Origin: Alphaproteobacteria bacterium
GTDB lineage: Bacteria; Pseudomonadota; Alphaproteobacteria; Micavibrionales; Micavibrionaceae
DNA length: 32,022 bases
Assembly (NCBI GenBank): GCA_023301785.1
Contig: JALZUF010000202.1
Span: 1 to 32,022 of the forward strand
Direction: 5' to 3'
Shown here: piece after piece, positions 23,351-30,261 of the stretch
How positions within the stretch are numbered: the first letter of the stretch is position 1
Layout of the letters: each line of letters begins with the position of its first letter
The notes under the pieces: generated by a model
Told to the model about the DNA's origin: nothing
What the model saw: the letters and a program-made list of their open reading frames with translations, nothing else
The model's database searches: none
Program-made: the position numbers and the translations under genes

Positions 23351-23962
23351 GGGATCGATAATTTGTGAAACTGGAAGTGTTGGGTTTTTGCAATATTTCT
23401 CTCGGCGTAGCGTCATATTATACATCGCCACCATAACGCTCTTTCGGAACGCTAAGTCTTGTGACCATTTATAATCAAAGTCTTCTTGAGCGGAGGCAGA
23501 GCGTACTTGCGCCCTCACCTGCCTATAAACTCGTTTTTCAACGCGTGGATATGTTGCGCTAATTCTTAAGGTTTCGTAATTACGGACGGCTTCGGCTTGG
23601 TGTTTATCAACCTCGCACTCAAAACCCGTTTTACTGTTCTGATAGCTTTCGTGTGATTGCTTTTTTAATTTTTTTGAAACGCCGCACCCTTTTGCTTTTC
23701 GGTATGAAACCTCAAGATTGTTTTTGATGCTTGCTACTTTTTTATTGGCGGGCAAAAAGCCAAGCTCAATATTAAGATCAATCGCGCTTACTAACGCTCT
23801 ATTTTCCTCAAGCGCATCAAGGTTTTCGTACGTATGTGCAACGGCTCGGTCAATGACGGATTGATCACAGGGCGTGATGTGTCTTTTACTTCGGTCGAAG
23901 AAGAAAAACGCGCTGATGCATAGTATTATCAGCAGAATGAATATACGAAATAGTCTAAACAA
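23339..23962 (-). CDS. Membrane-anchored protein of unknown function
   Basis: I do not recognise this 207-residue protein. It begins with a strong hydrophobic helix (residues 2-22, FRLFRIFILLIILCISAFFFF) followed by DRSKRH, so it is probably an inner-membrane anchored protein with an extracytoplasmic body. The body is basic, helix-prone and contains several cysteines (C33, a GCG near 94, ECE, and YCKN near the end) that could form disulfides. The region from about 120 to 180 is rich in R/K/E/A and may be a coiled coil. Its ATG overlaps the kdsA stop by 8 bp, and a terminator hairpin covers its own stop, so it is the last gene of the kdsA transcript. Confidence 0.7.
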   Translation of the reverse strand: MFRLFRIFILLIILCISAFFFFDRSKRHITPCDQSVIDRAVAHTYENLDALEENRALVSAIDLNIELGFLPANKKVASIKNNLEVSYRKAKGCGVSKKLKKQSHESYQNSKTGFECEVDKHQAEAVRNYETLRISATYPRVEKRVYRQVRAQVRSASAQEDFDYKWSQDLAFRKSVMVAMYNMTLRREKYCKNPTLPVSQIIDPLPK

Positions 23963-24815
23963 TCTGCACGAGATCCATTGATTTTACGAGGTCATCAACG
24001 GCTTTAGCTTGCGCCAAAAAGGCTTCTAAGTCCTTGTATGGAATGGCAGATGGGCCATCGCATTTTGCCTTGTCTGGGTCTTCATAAGCTTCGATAAATA
24101 AACCAGCAATACCTATTGCCATGACGGCACGTGTCAGGTCTGGCACTAAACCACGGCGGCCACCAGACGCTTCACTACCAGGGAGGCGCATTTGGCTGGC
24201 GTGAACTGTGTCGCAAATAATAGGTGTATTGCCGCTCATCTCTTTCATCACGCCAAAGCTCATCGGGTCAACAACAAGGTTGTCGTAACCCATGGCATGA
24301 CCGCGTTCACAGATAATAGTGTTATCATTATCGCATTCGCTGAATTTATCGACAATATTGCCTATTTGATAAGGCGACATATATTGCGGTTTCTTGATAT
24401 TGATTGCACAGTTATGCTTGTTTGCAGAATCTGCCATAGCTTTTACTAGGTCTGTTTGACGCGCTAAAAAAGCTGGGATTTGGATAACATCAACGACTTC
24501 GGCAACGATATCACATTGTTCAATTTCGTGTACGTCTGTAATGATTGGTACGTTATCAAATTCGGCTTTCACCTTTTGGAAGATTTTCATTCCCGCCTCT
24601 AAGCCTGCACCGCGATAGCTGTGAATACTCGAACGATTGGCTTTGTCGTAACTGGCCTTAAAAATAAAAGGAATGCCAAGCTTGTCTGTGATGGTTTTAT
24701 AAACCTCAACGGCTTTAAGGGTAATATCCTCGTTTTCAAGGACGTTAAGACCGCCAAATAAAACCATTGGTTTGTCATTGGCGCATTCAATATTTTGGAT
24801 TTTTGCTGTTTTCAT
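23955..24815 (-). CDS. kdsA: 3-deoxy-8-phosphooctulonate synthase (KdsA)
   Basis: KdsA condenses phosphoenolpyruvate with arabinose 5-phosphate to Kdo-8-phosphate for lipopolysaccharide. Starting at the ATG at 24815 gives 286 residues, the family length; an ATG at 24848 would add 11 residues with no ribosome site, and neither start has a clear one. Conserved blocks are VLFGGLNVLE, FKASYDKANRSS, IQIPAFLARQTDL, KKPQYMSP and ICDTVHASQMRLPG. N24 in GGLN occupies the position that is cysteine in metal-dependent enzymes, so this is the metal-independent class. It lies 53 bp after the oxygenase-like gene and overlaps the next gene by 8 bp. Confidence 0.96.
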   Translation of the reverse strand: MKTAKIQNIECANDKPMVLFGGLNVLENEDITLKAVEVYKTITDKLGIPFIFKASYDKANRSSIHSYRGAGLEAGMKIFQKVKAEFDNVPIITDVHEIEQCDIVAEVVDVIQIPAFLARQTDLVKAMADSANKHNCAINIKKPQYMSPYQIGNIVDKFSECDNDNTIICERGHAMGYDNLVVDPMSFGVMKEMSGNTPIICDTVHASQMRLPGSEASGGRRGLVPDLTRAVMAIGIAGLFIEAYEDPDKAKCDGPSAIPYKDLEAFLAQAKAVDDLVKSMDLVQIV

Positions 24816-24868
24816 GACAAAATTATTAACGCATTTTGCAGAAAACATAAAGTTTAAAATAGGGCTTA

Positions 24869-25561
24869 CTAAGGCTCAAAAGATCGCGGCTTGATCCCAT
24901 GCTCTTGCTCTATTTCAATTAACTCATCGTTAGACAGGTAAAAAGCAACGCCCGCAAAAACTCTTGTTGTCCCGATTGGTATGTCAGGTTGCCCATGAAG
25001 GCAGCGCTGTGTTGAATAATAAATACCATAGTTTGACGTGGATTGGATGTCTTCTGATTCTGGATTGTCTTTAGAAGCGTAGGACGTACCCAAATTGTTA
25101 ATGGCTGAATACAAGCCATATAAACGGCCATCTGCGACAAATTCGCTTGGTGGCTTGCCATCAGGATCAAAGTGAAGTGGTTGCGCAGGATGAAATTTGT
25201 CACCATTAAAAGCTCTGGTTATTAATTTTGCTCTTTTAAACGGATATAACGGACTTTTACGATATTCTAAATCAATAGCAGTTTGAACCAACTCCTCAAA
25301 CTGTTCTAAACCTACGGTGTTTTTAGTGCTTGTAGGCAGAGTGCACTTTAATTCACCGGGACGCTTTACCGTTGTGACGTAATGGCGTTCGCCAAAACCT
25401 CTTTGATCAAAACTGTCTTTGTCTCTTATTTCCCCAATTTGAAAAGGTAAGTCAAAATGATCGTGTTCTTGCGTAATAGGTACATCAAAGCTAGGCGGCT
25501 GAGTGATATCTCTGTGCCCTGAAGCCTTATTGTAATCCTGTGGTAATACTATTTTTGACAT
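24869..25561 (-). CDS. Unknown protein with an oxygenase-like H-x-D...H...R pattern
   Basis: A 230-residue soluble protein with no signal peptide or membrane segment. I do not recognise a close family. Its C-terminal half has the spacing of a 2-oxoglutarate/Fe(II) dioxygenase jelly-roll: H130-F-D132 in QPLHFDPDG, NLGTSY near 156-161, then H189 in QRCLHGQPD and R200 in GTTRVFAGVAFY, recalling DUF1826-type or related oxygenases. This is a pattern-level inference, not a family match. The N-terminal 70 residues are rich in H, D and F. It follows the 131-residue unknown by 28 bp, and the pair probably forms an operon running on to kdsA. Confidence 0.7.
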   Translation of the reverse strand: MSKIVLPQDYNKASGHRDITQPPSFDVPITQEHDHFDLPFQIGEIRDKDSFDQRGFGERHYVTTVKRPGELKCTLPTSTKNTVGLEQFEELVQTAIDLEYRKSPLYPFKRAKLITRAFNGDKFHPAQPLHFDPDGKPPSEFVADGRLYGLYSAINNLGTSYASKDNPESEDIQSTSNYGIYYSTQRCLHGQPDIPIGTTRVFAGVAFYLSNDELIEIEQEHGIKPRSFEP

Positions 25562-25589
25562 TTAATTTCTTTTGTAATGAGAATGGCAG

Positions 25590-25985
25590 TTAACGAACAC
25601 CAATGTTTAACTCAAAGCCAACGCATTGAACTTGGACAGTTGCGCTATTATCTTGTGAAATATCGTGATGTGGTTCACTCACAGCATTAACGGACGGCAC
25701 TATTGATGCGTTTTCTCCAAATATGGCATTAATAAAATCGCCAGATCGTTCTACACTCAACCCCTGAATGACGGTAAGAAGGTCAAGATTGGTTTCAAAG
25801 GAAATGCCCGTTTCAGTAAGCTGTACACTACTTGGTATATAAGGAATTTCGGCGCTCCTTACGAAGGTTGATGAGGCTTGAGCGCCAAGTATTCTTAAAG
25901 CAATACTAGAAAAAGCGCCTTTCACTGCATGTTGTGATGCTATGTCTTGACTGTGACCTTCCAATTCCAAATTAACTTTTAACAT
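25590..25985 (-). CDS. Unknown small protein, first gene of the kdsA transcript
   Basis: A 131-residue protein with no recognised family, signal peptide or membrane helix. It alternates short hydrophobic strands (MLKVNLELEG, SSVQLTETGISFETNLDLL, ATVQVQCVGFELNIGVR), suggesting a mostly beta fold, and has a histidine pair near residue 105 (EPHHDIS). A good ribosome site (CGGAG, 9-base spacing) precedes the ATG, and a near-consensus promoter lies at 26018-26046. Being directly upstream of the oxygenase-like gene it may act with it, but this is positional. Confidence 0.65.
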   Translation of the reverse strand: MLKVNLELEGHSQDIASQHAVKGAFSSIALRILGAQASSTFVRSAEIPYIPSSVQLTETGISFETNLDLLTVIQGLSVERSGDFINAIFGENASIVPSVNAVSEPHHDISQDNSATVQVQCVGFELNIGVR

Positions 25986-26017
25986 AGTAAAACTCCGTTT
26001 AAATCATTATTTGAAGC

Positions 26018-26046
26018 AATATAGGTATTTTATTGACATAATTCAA
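26018..26046 (-). promoter_or_regulatory. Sigma-70-like promoter for the 131-residue unknown
   Basis: On the minus strand TTGAAT (26046-26041) and TATATT (26023-26018) are exactly 17 bp apart, about 25 bp of leader before a gene with a good ribosome site. It is interleaved with the plus-strand promoter at 26033-26061. Confidence 0.65.
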
Positions 26047-26061
26047 GTATTTTGTTATAAA
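26033..26061 (+). promoter_or_regulatory. Near-consensus sigma-70 promoter, almost touching the start codon
   Basis: TTGACA (26033-26038), a 17-bp spacer and TATAAA (26056-26061) make the best promoter in the window. The -10 box ends only 5 bp before the ATG at 26067, so transcription should begin at or just after that ATG, implying a leaderless or nearly leaderless mRNA. Confidence 0.75.
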
Positions 26062-26066
26062 ATTTT

Positions 26067-26609
26067 ATGTCTAACATGATTGGTAAAACGCTACCTGCTC
26101 TCGCGCTCTGTGCTGCATCTCTTAATGCGAATGCAGGTGATGATGATCTTATAACTGTTTCCAAAGCGTCCGCTTTAATTGGTACGTATCATTTTGAAAG
26201 ACAAACCCCAAAAGGTAATGATTACAATGAGCTAAACCTTGGTGGAGCATTATATTTTAAGCACCGAGATATTGATAAATGTAGCTTTTTTGTCGCTAGT
26301 TTCACCAATAGTGTTCATGAGCACGCCATCGTTGGCGGTGCGGAGTGCGACATTTTTAAAACGTCTAAATTGGGCGGTCTAAATGTTGATCTATCCTTGG
26401 GCTTGATTTTCAAAGGATACAATAATTATCGGGAATCTTTTGAAGATAAAACGGGTCTATCTACACCACCCGCCCTATCTTTTGGAATTGTCTCTGAAGC
26501 TTTGACATGGACTTTTAGCAATAGCCATTCAGTGGCGCCAAAACTTTTAGTCACGCCGCCTAGTAAGCATAGTGCATCTGTTGGACTGGGTGTGAATTAC
26601 ACCTTTTAA
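26067..26609 (+). CDS. Exported small protein, probable outer-membrane beta-barrel
   Basis: A 180-residue protein with a signal peptide ending ASLNANA-GD near residue 23. The mature part alternates polar and hydrophobic residues in strand-sized blocks (NELNLGGALYFKHR, CSFFVASFTN, GGLNVDLSLGLIFKGYNN, SASVGLGVNYTF) and ends in an aromatic F, the usual outer-membrane barrel signal. About eight strands would fit. Two cysteines may pair. I cannot name a family; the layout resembles small barrels such as PagP- or OmpW-like proteins without their key motifs. M1 (26067) or M4 (26076) may be the start, given the promoter position. Its stop overlaps the convergent pyrG stop. Confidence 0.72.
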   Translation: MSNMIGKTLPALALCAASLNANAGDDDLITVSKASALIGTYHFERQTPKGNDYNELNLGGALYFKHRDIDKCSFFVASFTNSVHEHAIVGGAECDIFKTSKLGGLNVDLSLGLIFKGYNNYRESFEDKTGLSTPPALSFGIVSEALTWTFSNSHSVAPKLLVTPPSKHSASVGLGVNYTF

Positions 26610-28243
26610 ACTAAACGTCCCTGCTCCATCGCCGCTTTAACGAAACTAGTGAATAATGGATGTGGCTCAAATGGTTTGGATTTTAATTCAGGGTGATACT
26701 GCACGCCAATAAACCAAGGGTGATCTTCACGTTCACAAATTTCGGGTAATGTGCCATCGGGTGATGTTCCAGACATTATAAATCCAGCTTTTTCCAACTG
26801 TTCCTTATAATTTATGTTCACCTCATATCTATGGCGGTGACGTTCAGATATATCAGTTGAGCCATATATTTCAGCAACTTTTGAGCCTTCCTTAAGATTG
26901 GCTGGAAACGCACCAAGACGCATTGTCCCGCCAAGGTCTGTTTCATTAGAGCGTACCTCTTTGACGTTGTCCTTTGTCCATTCAGTCATAAGACCGATTA
27001 AGGGTGAACCGCCATTTTCAAACTCTGATGAACTGGCATCTTCTATACCTGCTAAGTGACGTGCGGCTTCAAGAACGGCCATCTGTAGTCCAAAGCAAAT
27101 TCCAAAATAAGGAATTTTCTTCTCACGAGCATATTGCGCGGCTTTAATCTTACCTTCAGCGCCCCTATTCCCAAATCCACCAGGAACAAGAATACCATTC
27201 ACACCTTCAAGGGCATGGGCAATATCATCATTCGATTCATCAAAAAGCGTTGCTTCAACAAATTTGATATTTACTTTCACCTTATTGGCTATGCCGCCAT
27301 GAGTAAGAGCTTCGTTCAAAGACTTATAGCTATCATTCAGGTTGGTGTATTTACCAACAACCGCAATGGTCACTTCACCTTCTGGGTTTTTAATGCGGCG
27401 CATGATGCGCTCCCATTTTTCCAAATCAGGCTCAGGCGCGTCCGTAATGCCAAAAGCATCAAGTACTTGCGTGTCTAAACCAACGGCATGATAGGTCAGC
27501 GGCACTTCATAGATGCTTGAGGCATCTAGCGCAGGAATAACTTTGTTTTCATCAATGTTGCAAAATAATGAAATTTTACGCAGCTCATCTTCTGGTACTG
27601 GGCGATCTGCACGGCAAAGAAGAATACGCGGACGAATACCCATCCCCATAAGCTCTTTAACGCTATGCTGAGTTGGCTTGGTTTTAAGTTCACCTGCCGC
27701 AGGAATATAAGGTAACAGTGTTACATGAAGGAACAGCGCGCGTTCCCTTCCCATTTCATTGCCGAACTGACGCAGGGCTTCGATGAATGGTAAACTTTCG
27801 ATATCACCAACAGTTCCACCAATTTCACAAAGAACAAAATCGGCCGTCCCATCCTTTTCGCTGATGAAGTCTTTGATTTCGTTTGTAACATGAGGGATAA
27901 CTTGAACCGTTGCCCCCAAATAGTCACCTTGACGTTCTTTTTGTAAAACGCTTGTGTAGATGCGGCCTGTCGTCACATTGTCATTTTGGCTGGCTGGGTT
28001 GCCTGTAAAACGCTCGTAATGTCCTAAATCAAGATCAGTTTCCGCCCCGTCGTCGGTCACAAAAACTTCACCATGTTGAAAGGGACTCATCGTACCCGGG
28101 TCAACGTTCAAATAAGGATCAAGCTTACAAAGGCGAACCTTGAAACCACGCGCTTGTAATAATGCGCCTAAAGCCGCAGAACCCAGTCCCTTCCCTAAAG
28201 ATGAAACCACACCGCCTGTAATAAATATAAATTTTGTCGCCAT
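26606..28243 (-). CDS. pyrG: CTP synthase
   Basis: PyrG aminates UTP to CTP using glutamine, the last step of pyrimidine nucleotide synthesis and the source of CTP for IspD and for CDP-lipids. The 545 residues are full length: synthetase domain with P-loop VVSSLGKGLGSAA (12-24), DPYLNVDPGTMSP (42-54) and EIGGTVGDIES (140-150); then a class I glutamine amidotransferase domain with nucleophile C383 in GICFGLQ and H517/E519 in YHPE. It follows secG by 39 bp. Its 3' end shares bases with the convergent beta-barrel gene stop (TTTAA). Confidence 0.98.
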   Translation of the reverse strand: MATKFIFITGGVVSSLGKGLGSAALGALLQARGFKVRLCKLDPYLNVDPGTMSPFQHGEVFVTDDGAETDLDLGHYERFTGNPASQNDNVTTGRIYTSVLQKERQGDYLGATVQVIPHVTNEIKDFISEKDGTADFVLCEIGGTVGDIESLPFIEALRQFGNEMGRERALFLHVTLLPYIPAAGELKTKPTQHSVKELMGMGIRPRILLCRADRPVPEDELRKISLFCNIDENKVIPALDASSIYEVPLTYHAVGLDTQVLDAFGITDAPEPDLEKWERIMRRIKNPEGEVTIAVVGKYTNLNDSYKSLNEALTHGGIANKVKVNIKFVEATLFDESNDDIAHALEGVNGILVPGGFGNRGAEGKIKAAQYAREKKIPYFGICFGLQMAVLEAARHLAGIEDASSSEFENGGSPLIGLMTEWTKDNVKEVRSNETDLGGTMRLGAFPANLKEGSKVAEIYGSTDISERHRHRYEVNINYKEQLEKAGFIMSGTSPDGTLPEICEREDHPWFIGVQYHPELKSKPFEPHPLFTSFVKAAMEQGRLV

Positions 28244-28282
28244 AAATGCCCTATTAATCGGACATACTTTTCCGACCTTAAA

Positions 28283-28669
28283 TTACTCTGATAAAGGGGC
28301 TGTCGGTGCAGGAATATCTTTAATTTTGGGATCTTCCGAAGCCGTAGCCTTCGGGAGTTTGTTATCGTCTGTTTTGTCGGTTGTGTCAACCACCGCAGGA
28401 GGATTATCTAAGGTTTCCAACAAACTTTTTGATGAATTATTATTTCCTGCCAATACAGCGAGAATCAAACTTGTGCAAAAGAAGCCCGCTGCGCACATTG
28501 CTGTGGCACGTGTCAGAATGTTTCCTGTCTGACCTGCAGACGCTAATCCACCTAAACCACCAGAACCACCGCCAATACCAAGGCCGCCCCCTTCAGAACG
28601 TTGAAGAAGAACAAGCCCTATAATTGATAGAGCCAAGATTAGGTGTACGATAAGTATAATATTTTCCAT
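28283..28669 (-). CDS. secG: Preprotein translocase subunit SecG
   Basis: SecG is the small accessory subunit of the SecYEG export channel. From the ATG at 28669 (128 residues) it has two helices (about 3-22 and 53-74) joined by the characteristic glycine-rich loop LLQRSEGGGLGIGGG with TRAT before helix two. A polar tail of about 50 residues rich in D, P and T follows, typical of alphaproteobacterial SecG. A TTG ten codons upstream is possible, but ATG gives the usual MENIILIVHL start; neither has a clear ribosome site. A terminator-like hairpin lies directly upstream, so expression may need read-through from the lipoprotein/tpiA side. Confidence 0.92.
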   Translation of the reverse strand: MENIILIVHLILALSIIGLVLLQRSEGGGLGIGGGSGGLGGLASAGQTGNILTRATAMCAAGFFCTSLILAVLAGNNNSSKSLLETLDNPPAVVDTTDKTDDNKLPKATASEDPKIKDIPAPTAPLSE

Positions 28670-28682
28670 GGTGAAAAGTAAT

Positions 28683-28717
28683 AAAACCACGCGAGCCAAA
28701 TGTCACGTGGTTTTTTT
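28683..28717 (-). terminator. Terminator-like hairpin after the first lipoprotein gene
   Basis: Arms AAAACCACG (28683-28691) and CGTGGTTTT (28706-28714) pair over a 14-base loop, beginning right after the lipoprotein stop on the minus strand and followed by TTTTATTAC. On the plus strand a run of seven T follows. The right arm and loop are part of a repeat that recurs at 29402-29423. Confidence 0.6.
28695..28716. repeat. 22-bp direct repeat, copy 1
   Basis: The 22 bp beginning GCCAAATGTCACGTGG and ending in a T-run are identical to 29402-29423. Similarity continues for about nine more bases with one indel and one substitution. Both copies lie at the stop codon of a lipoprotein gene. Confidence 0.85.
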
Positions 28718-29327
28718 ATCTTATTCCTGGTGACAAGCTGGCTGTAACTGCTTGTTCTGTATTTTGCCCGAAATATCCCTCGCAGAAAAACTGGGAATTA
28801 GTCTGACGAAAGCCCATTTCAAAAGCTAAGCTTGCAGGATTGGGCTCATTTATTGAAACATCAAAGGATGTGCTTCCTGGAATATCTAGAGCATTTCCAA
28901 ATTCATCAAACGTAACACTGGCCCTTGAATCAAAGATTTGAGTAATCGTTGTTTGTTCAGGATTTTGATCAACTAGAATAAAAGATTGTCTTTGTTCATC
29001 TAATGATGTGCATTGAAACACTTGATCACCATCAATTAAAAGATCACCATTTTCTGATAAACAAGCGCCGTCTGCATCGGCTGCTACGCCCGTGTGAAAT
29101 TGCCCTTCAATATTTGCAAAGGTACCAACTTCATATCGAGTTTGAGGTCTTTGAGCTGTTTCAGTTGAACAAGGATCTGAATCTGTTGGTGTTACAACTT
29201 CTGGTACGGTAGGATCGATAATAATGACCTGTCCATCTTTACCGTCTTTACCTGAACATCCTGCCATTGCAAGTGTTAAAGAAAGTGCTGGTATGGCTAG
29301 TGTTGTATTGGTTTTATTCATAGTCAT
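28716..29327 (-). CDS. Lipoprotein of unknown function (tandem pair, member 1)
   Basis: A 203-residue lipoprotein: hydrophobic signal (10-23) and lipobox MAGC with C24, then a short collagen-like GKDGKDGQ and a proline/threonine-rich spacer (to about 60). The body contains the block ACLSENGDLLIDGDQVFQCTS...SFILVD, which is also recognisable in the neighbouring 29427-30188 protein as CVTLDETTLLADGVEYSRCTS...SFIIVN. The C-terminal part has FFCEGYF and may hold a disulfide. No known family is recognised. An AGGG ribosome site precedes the ATG at 29327, and a promoter is present at 29359-29386. It lies between tpiA and secG, which are otherwise usually neighbours. Confidence 0.75.
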   Translation of the reverse strand: MTMNKTNTTLAIPALSLTLAMAGCSGKDGKDGQVIIIDPTVPEVVTPTDSDPCSTETAQRPQTRYEVGTFANIEGQFHTGVAADADGACLSENGDLLIDGDQVFQCTSLDEQRQSFILVDQNPEQTTITQIFDSRASVTFDEFGNALDIPGSTSFDVSINEPNPASLAFEMGFRQTNSQFFCEGYFGQNTEQAVTASLSPGIR

Positions 29328-29358
29328 TTTCCCTGCATATACATTTTAAAGTTTGGTA

Positions 29359-29386
29359 AGAATACACTTAACAAAAATTATGTCAA
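29359..29386 (-). promoter_or_regulatory. Sigma-70-like promoter for lipoprotein 1
   Basis: On the minus strand TTGACA (29386-29381) and TATTCT (29364-29359) are 16 bp apart, 32 bp before the ATG. The extended -35 sequence TTGACATAAT also occurs before two other accessory envelope genes in this window. Confidence 0.6.
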
Positions 29387-29401
29387 TTTTTAACTGTATG
29401 G

Positions 29402-29423
29402 GCCAAATGTCACGTGGTTTTTT
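29402..29423. repeat. 22-bp direct repeat, copy 2
   Basis: Identical to 28695-28716. Here the second hairpin arm found at copy 1 is missing, so this copy does not form the same terminator. It lies 3 bp after the stop of lipoprotein 2, the equivalent place to copy 1. Confidence 0.85.
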
Positions 29424-29426
29424 ATT

Positions 29427-30188
29427 TTATTGCAATGTTTGATGGCAAAAATCATTACTTCTATTTAACAGCTCTCTCATTGCGCCGTCTTTGGTATTGT
29501 TTGTGCCATTCAAAAATTCGGTATTTGAAGACAGAACTTCACCATCAATTAAAAAAGTCTGTTGCACTCTATTCGTAAAGTCGTCTTGTAAAACGTATGA
29601 AGAGCGCCCGTCTTGTTGACAGCTATAAGCCGCATTATCAAACCTAACATTTTGAAAGCTTGACAGATCATCGGAAAACGAAATTGGTTCACCTGTTCGA
29701 CAAAAATCATCGCTTAGGCGTTGCGCACTATCTATAGCTTGGGCTTCCATGCCGCTTGAGGGTGTCATCACACTTACGTCAAAAATACCTCGATCAGGTG
29801 AAGTTGTAATTAACGTTATGTCGTCAAATCTGCGTTCGTTTACAATTATGAATGAAGAAGCTGTAAATGAAGCACCTAGCTCACTTGTACATCTAGAGTA
29901 TTCTACACCATCGGCTAAGAGGGTTGTTTCATCCAAGGTCACACAAGGTCTACTCGTGTCATCTGCATCTTCTCCGATAACAAACCCTGTTCCAGCCGCA
30001 TATGGCGTTTCTATGGGCGTTTGATCGTTATAGGCGATATCAATGTCACACTCATCATCGGCAAAGATATTATTAATATTAGTTCCCGTAGGTTGCTCTT
30101 GTGTACTATTGCTACTACCACATGCTGCTGTTACTAAAGCCAGTACGCCAGTTGTCGCTAAAGTTCTAAGTTTATTATGTGTAGCCAT
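29427..30188 (-). CDS. Lipoprotein of unknown function (tandem pair, member 2)
   Basis: A 253-residue probable lipoprotein starting at the ATG at 30188, which has GGAAAA upstream; an in-frame TTG at 30200 is less likely. The signal is basic then hydrophobic (7-22), and the acylated cysteine is C23 in TAACGSS. A Q/T/N-rich spacer follows. The body has the block CVTLDETTLLADGVEYSRCTS...SFIIVN shared with the adjacent lipoprotein, and a second half with CQQDGRSSYVLQDDF and QQTFLIDGEVLSSNTEF that may be a weak repeat of the same unit. Cysteines are numerous, fitting an exported disulfide-bonded protein. Family unknown. Confidence 0.75.
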   Translation of the reverse strand: MATHNKLRTLATTGVLALVTAACGSSNSTQEQPTGTNINNIFADDECDIDIAYNDQTPIETPYAAGTGFVIGEDADDTSRPCVTLDETTLLADGVEYSRCTSELGASFTASSFIIVNERRFDDITLITTSPDRGIFDVSVMTPSSGMEAQAIDSAQRLSDDFCRTGEPISFSDDLSSFQNVRFDNAAYSCQQDGRSSYVLQDDFTNRVQQTFLIDGEVLSSNTEFLNGTNNTKDGAMRELLNRSNDFCHQTLQ

Positions 30189-30261
30189 AATGTTTTCCAA
30201 TGCTCGTTATTTTTTTGTAAACAGAAAAGTAATACAGTTTATGCATTATGTCAATAAAAAC

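Noticed and set aside
28695..29423. Direct repeats as insertion-sequence ends or attachment sites
   Set aside because: No transposase or integrase lies between or beside them, and both copies sit exactly at lipoprotein gene ends, which fits duplication better.
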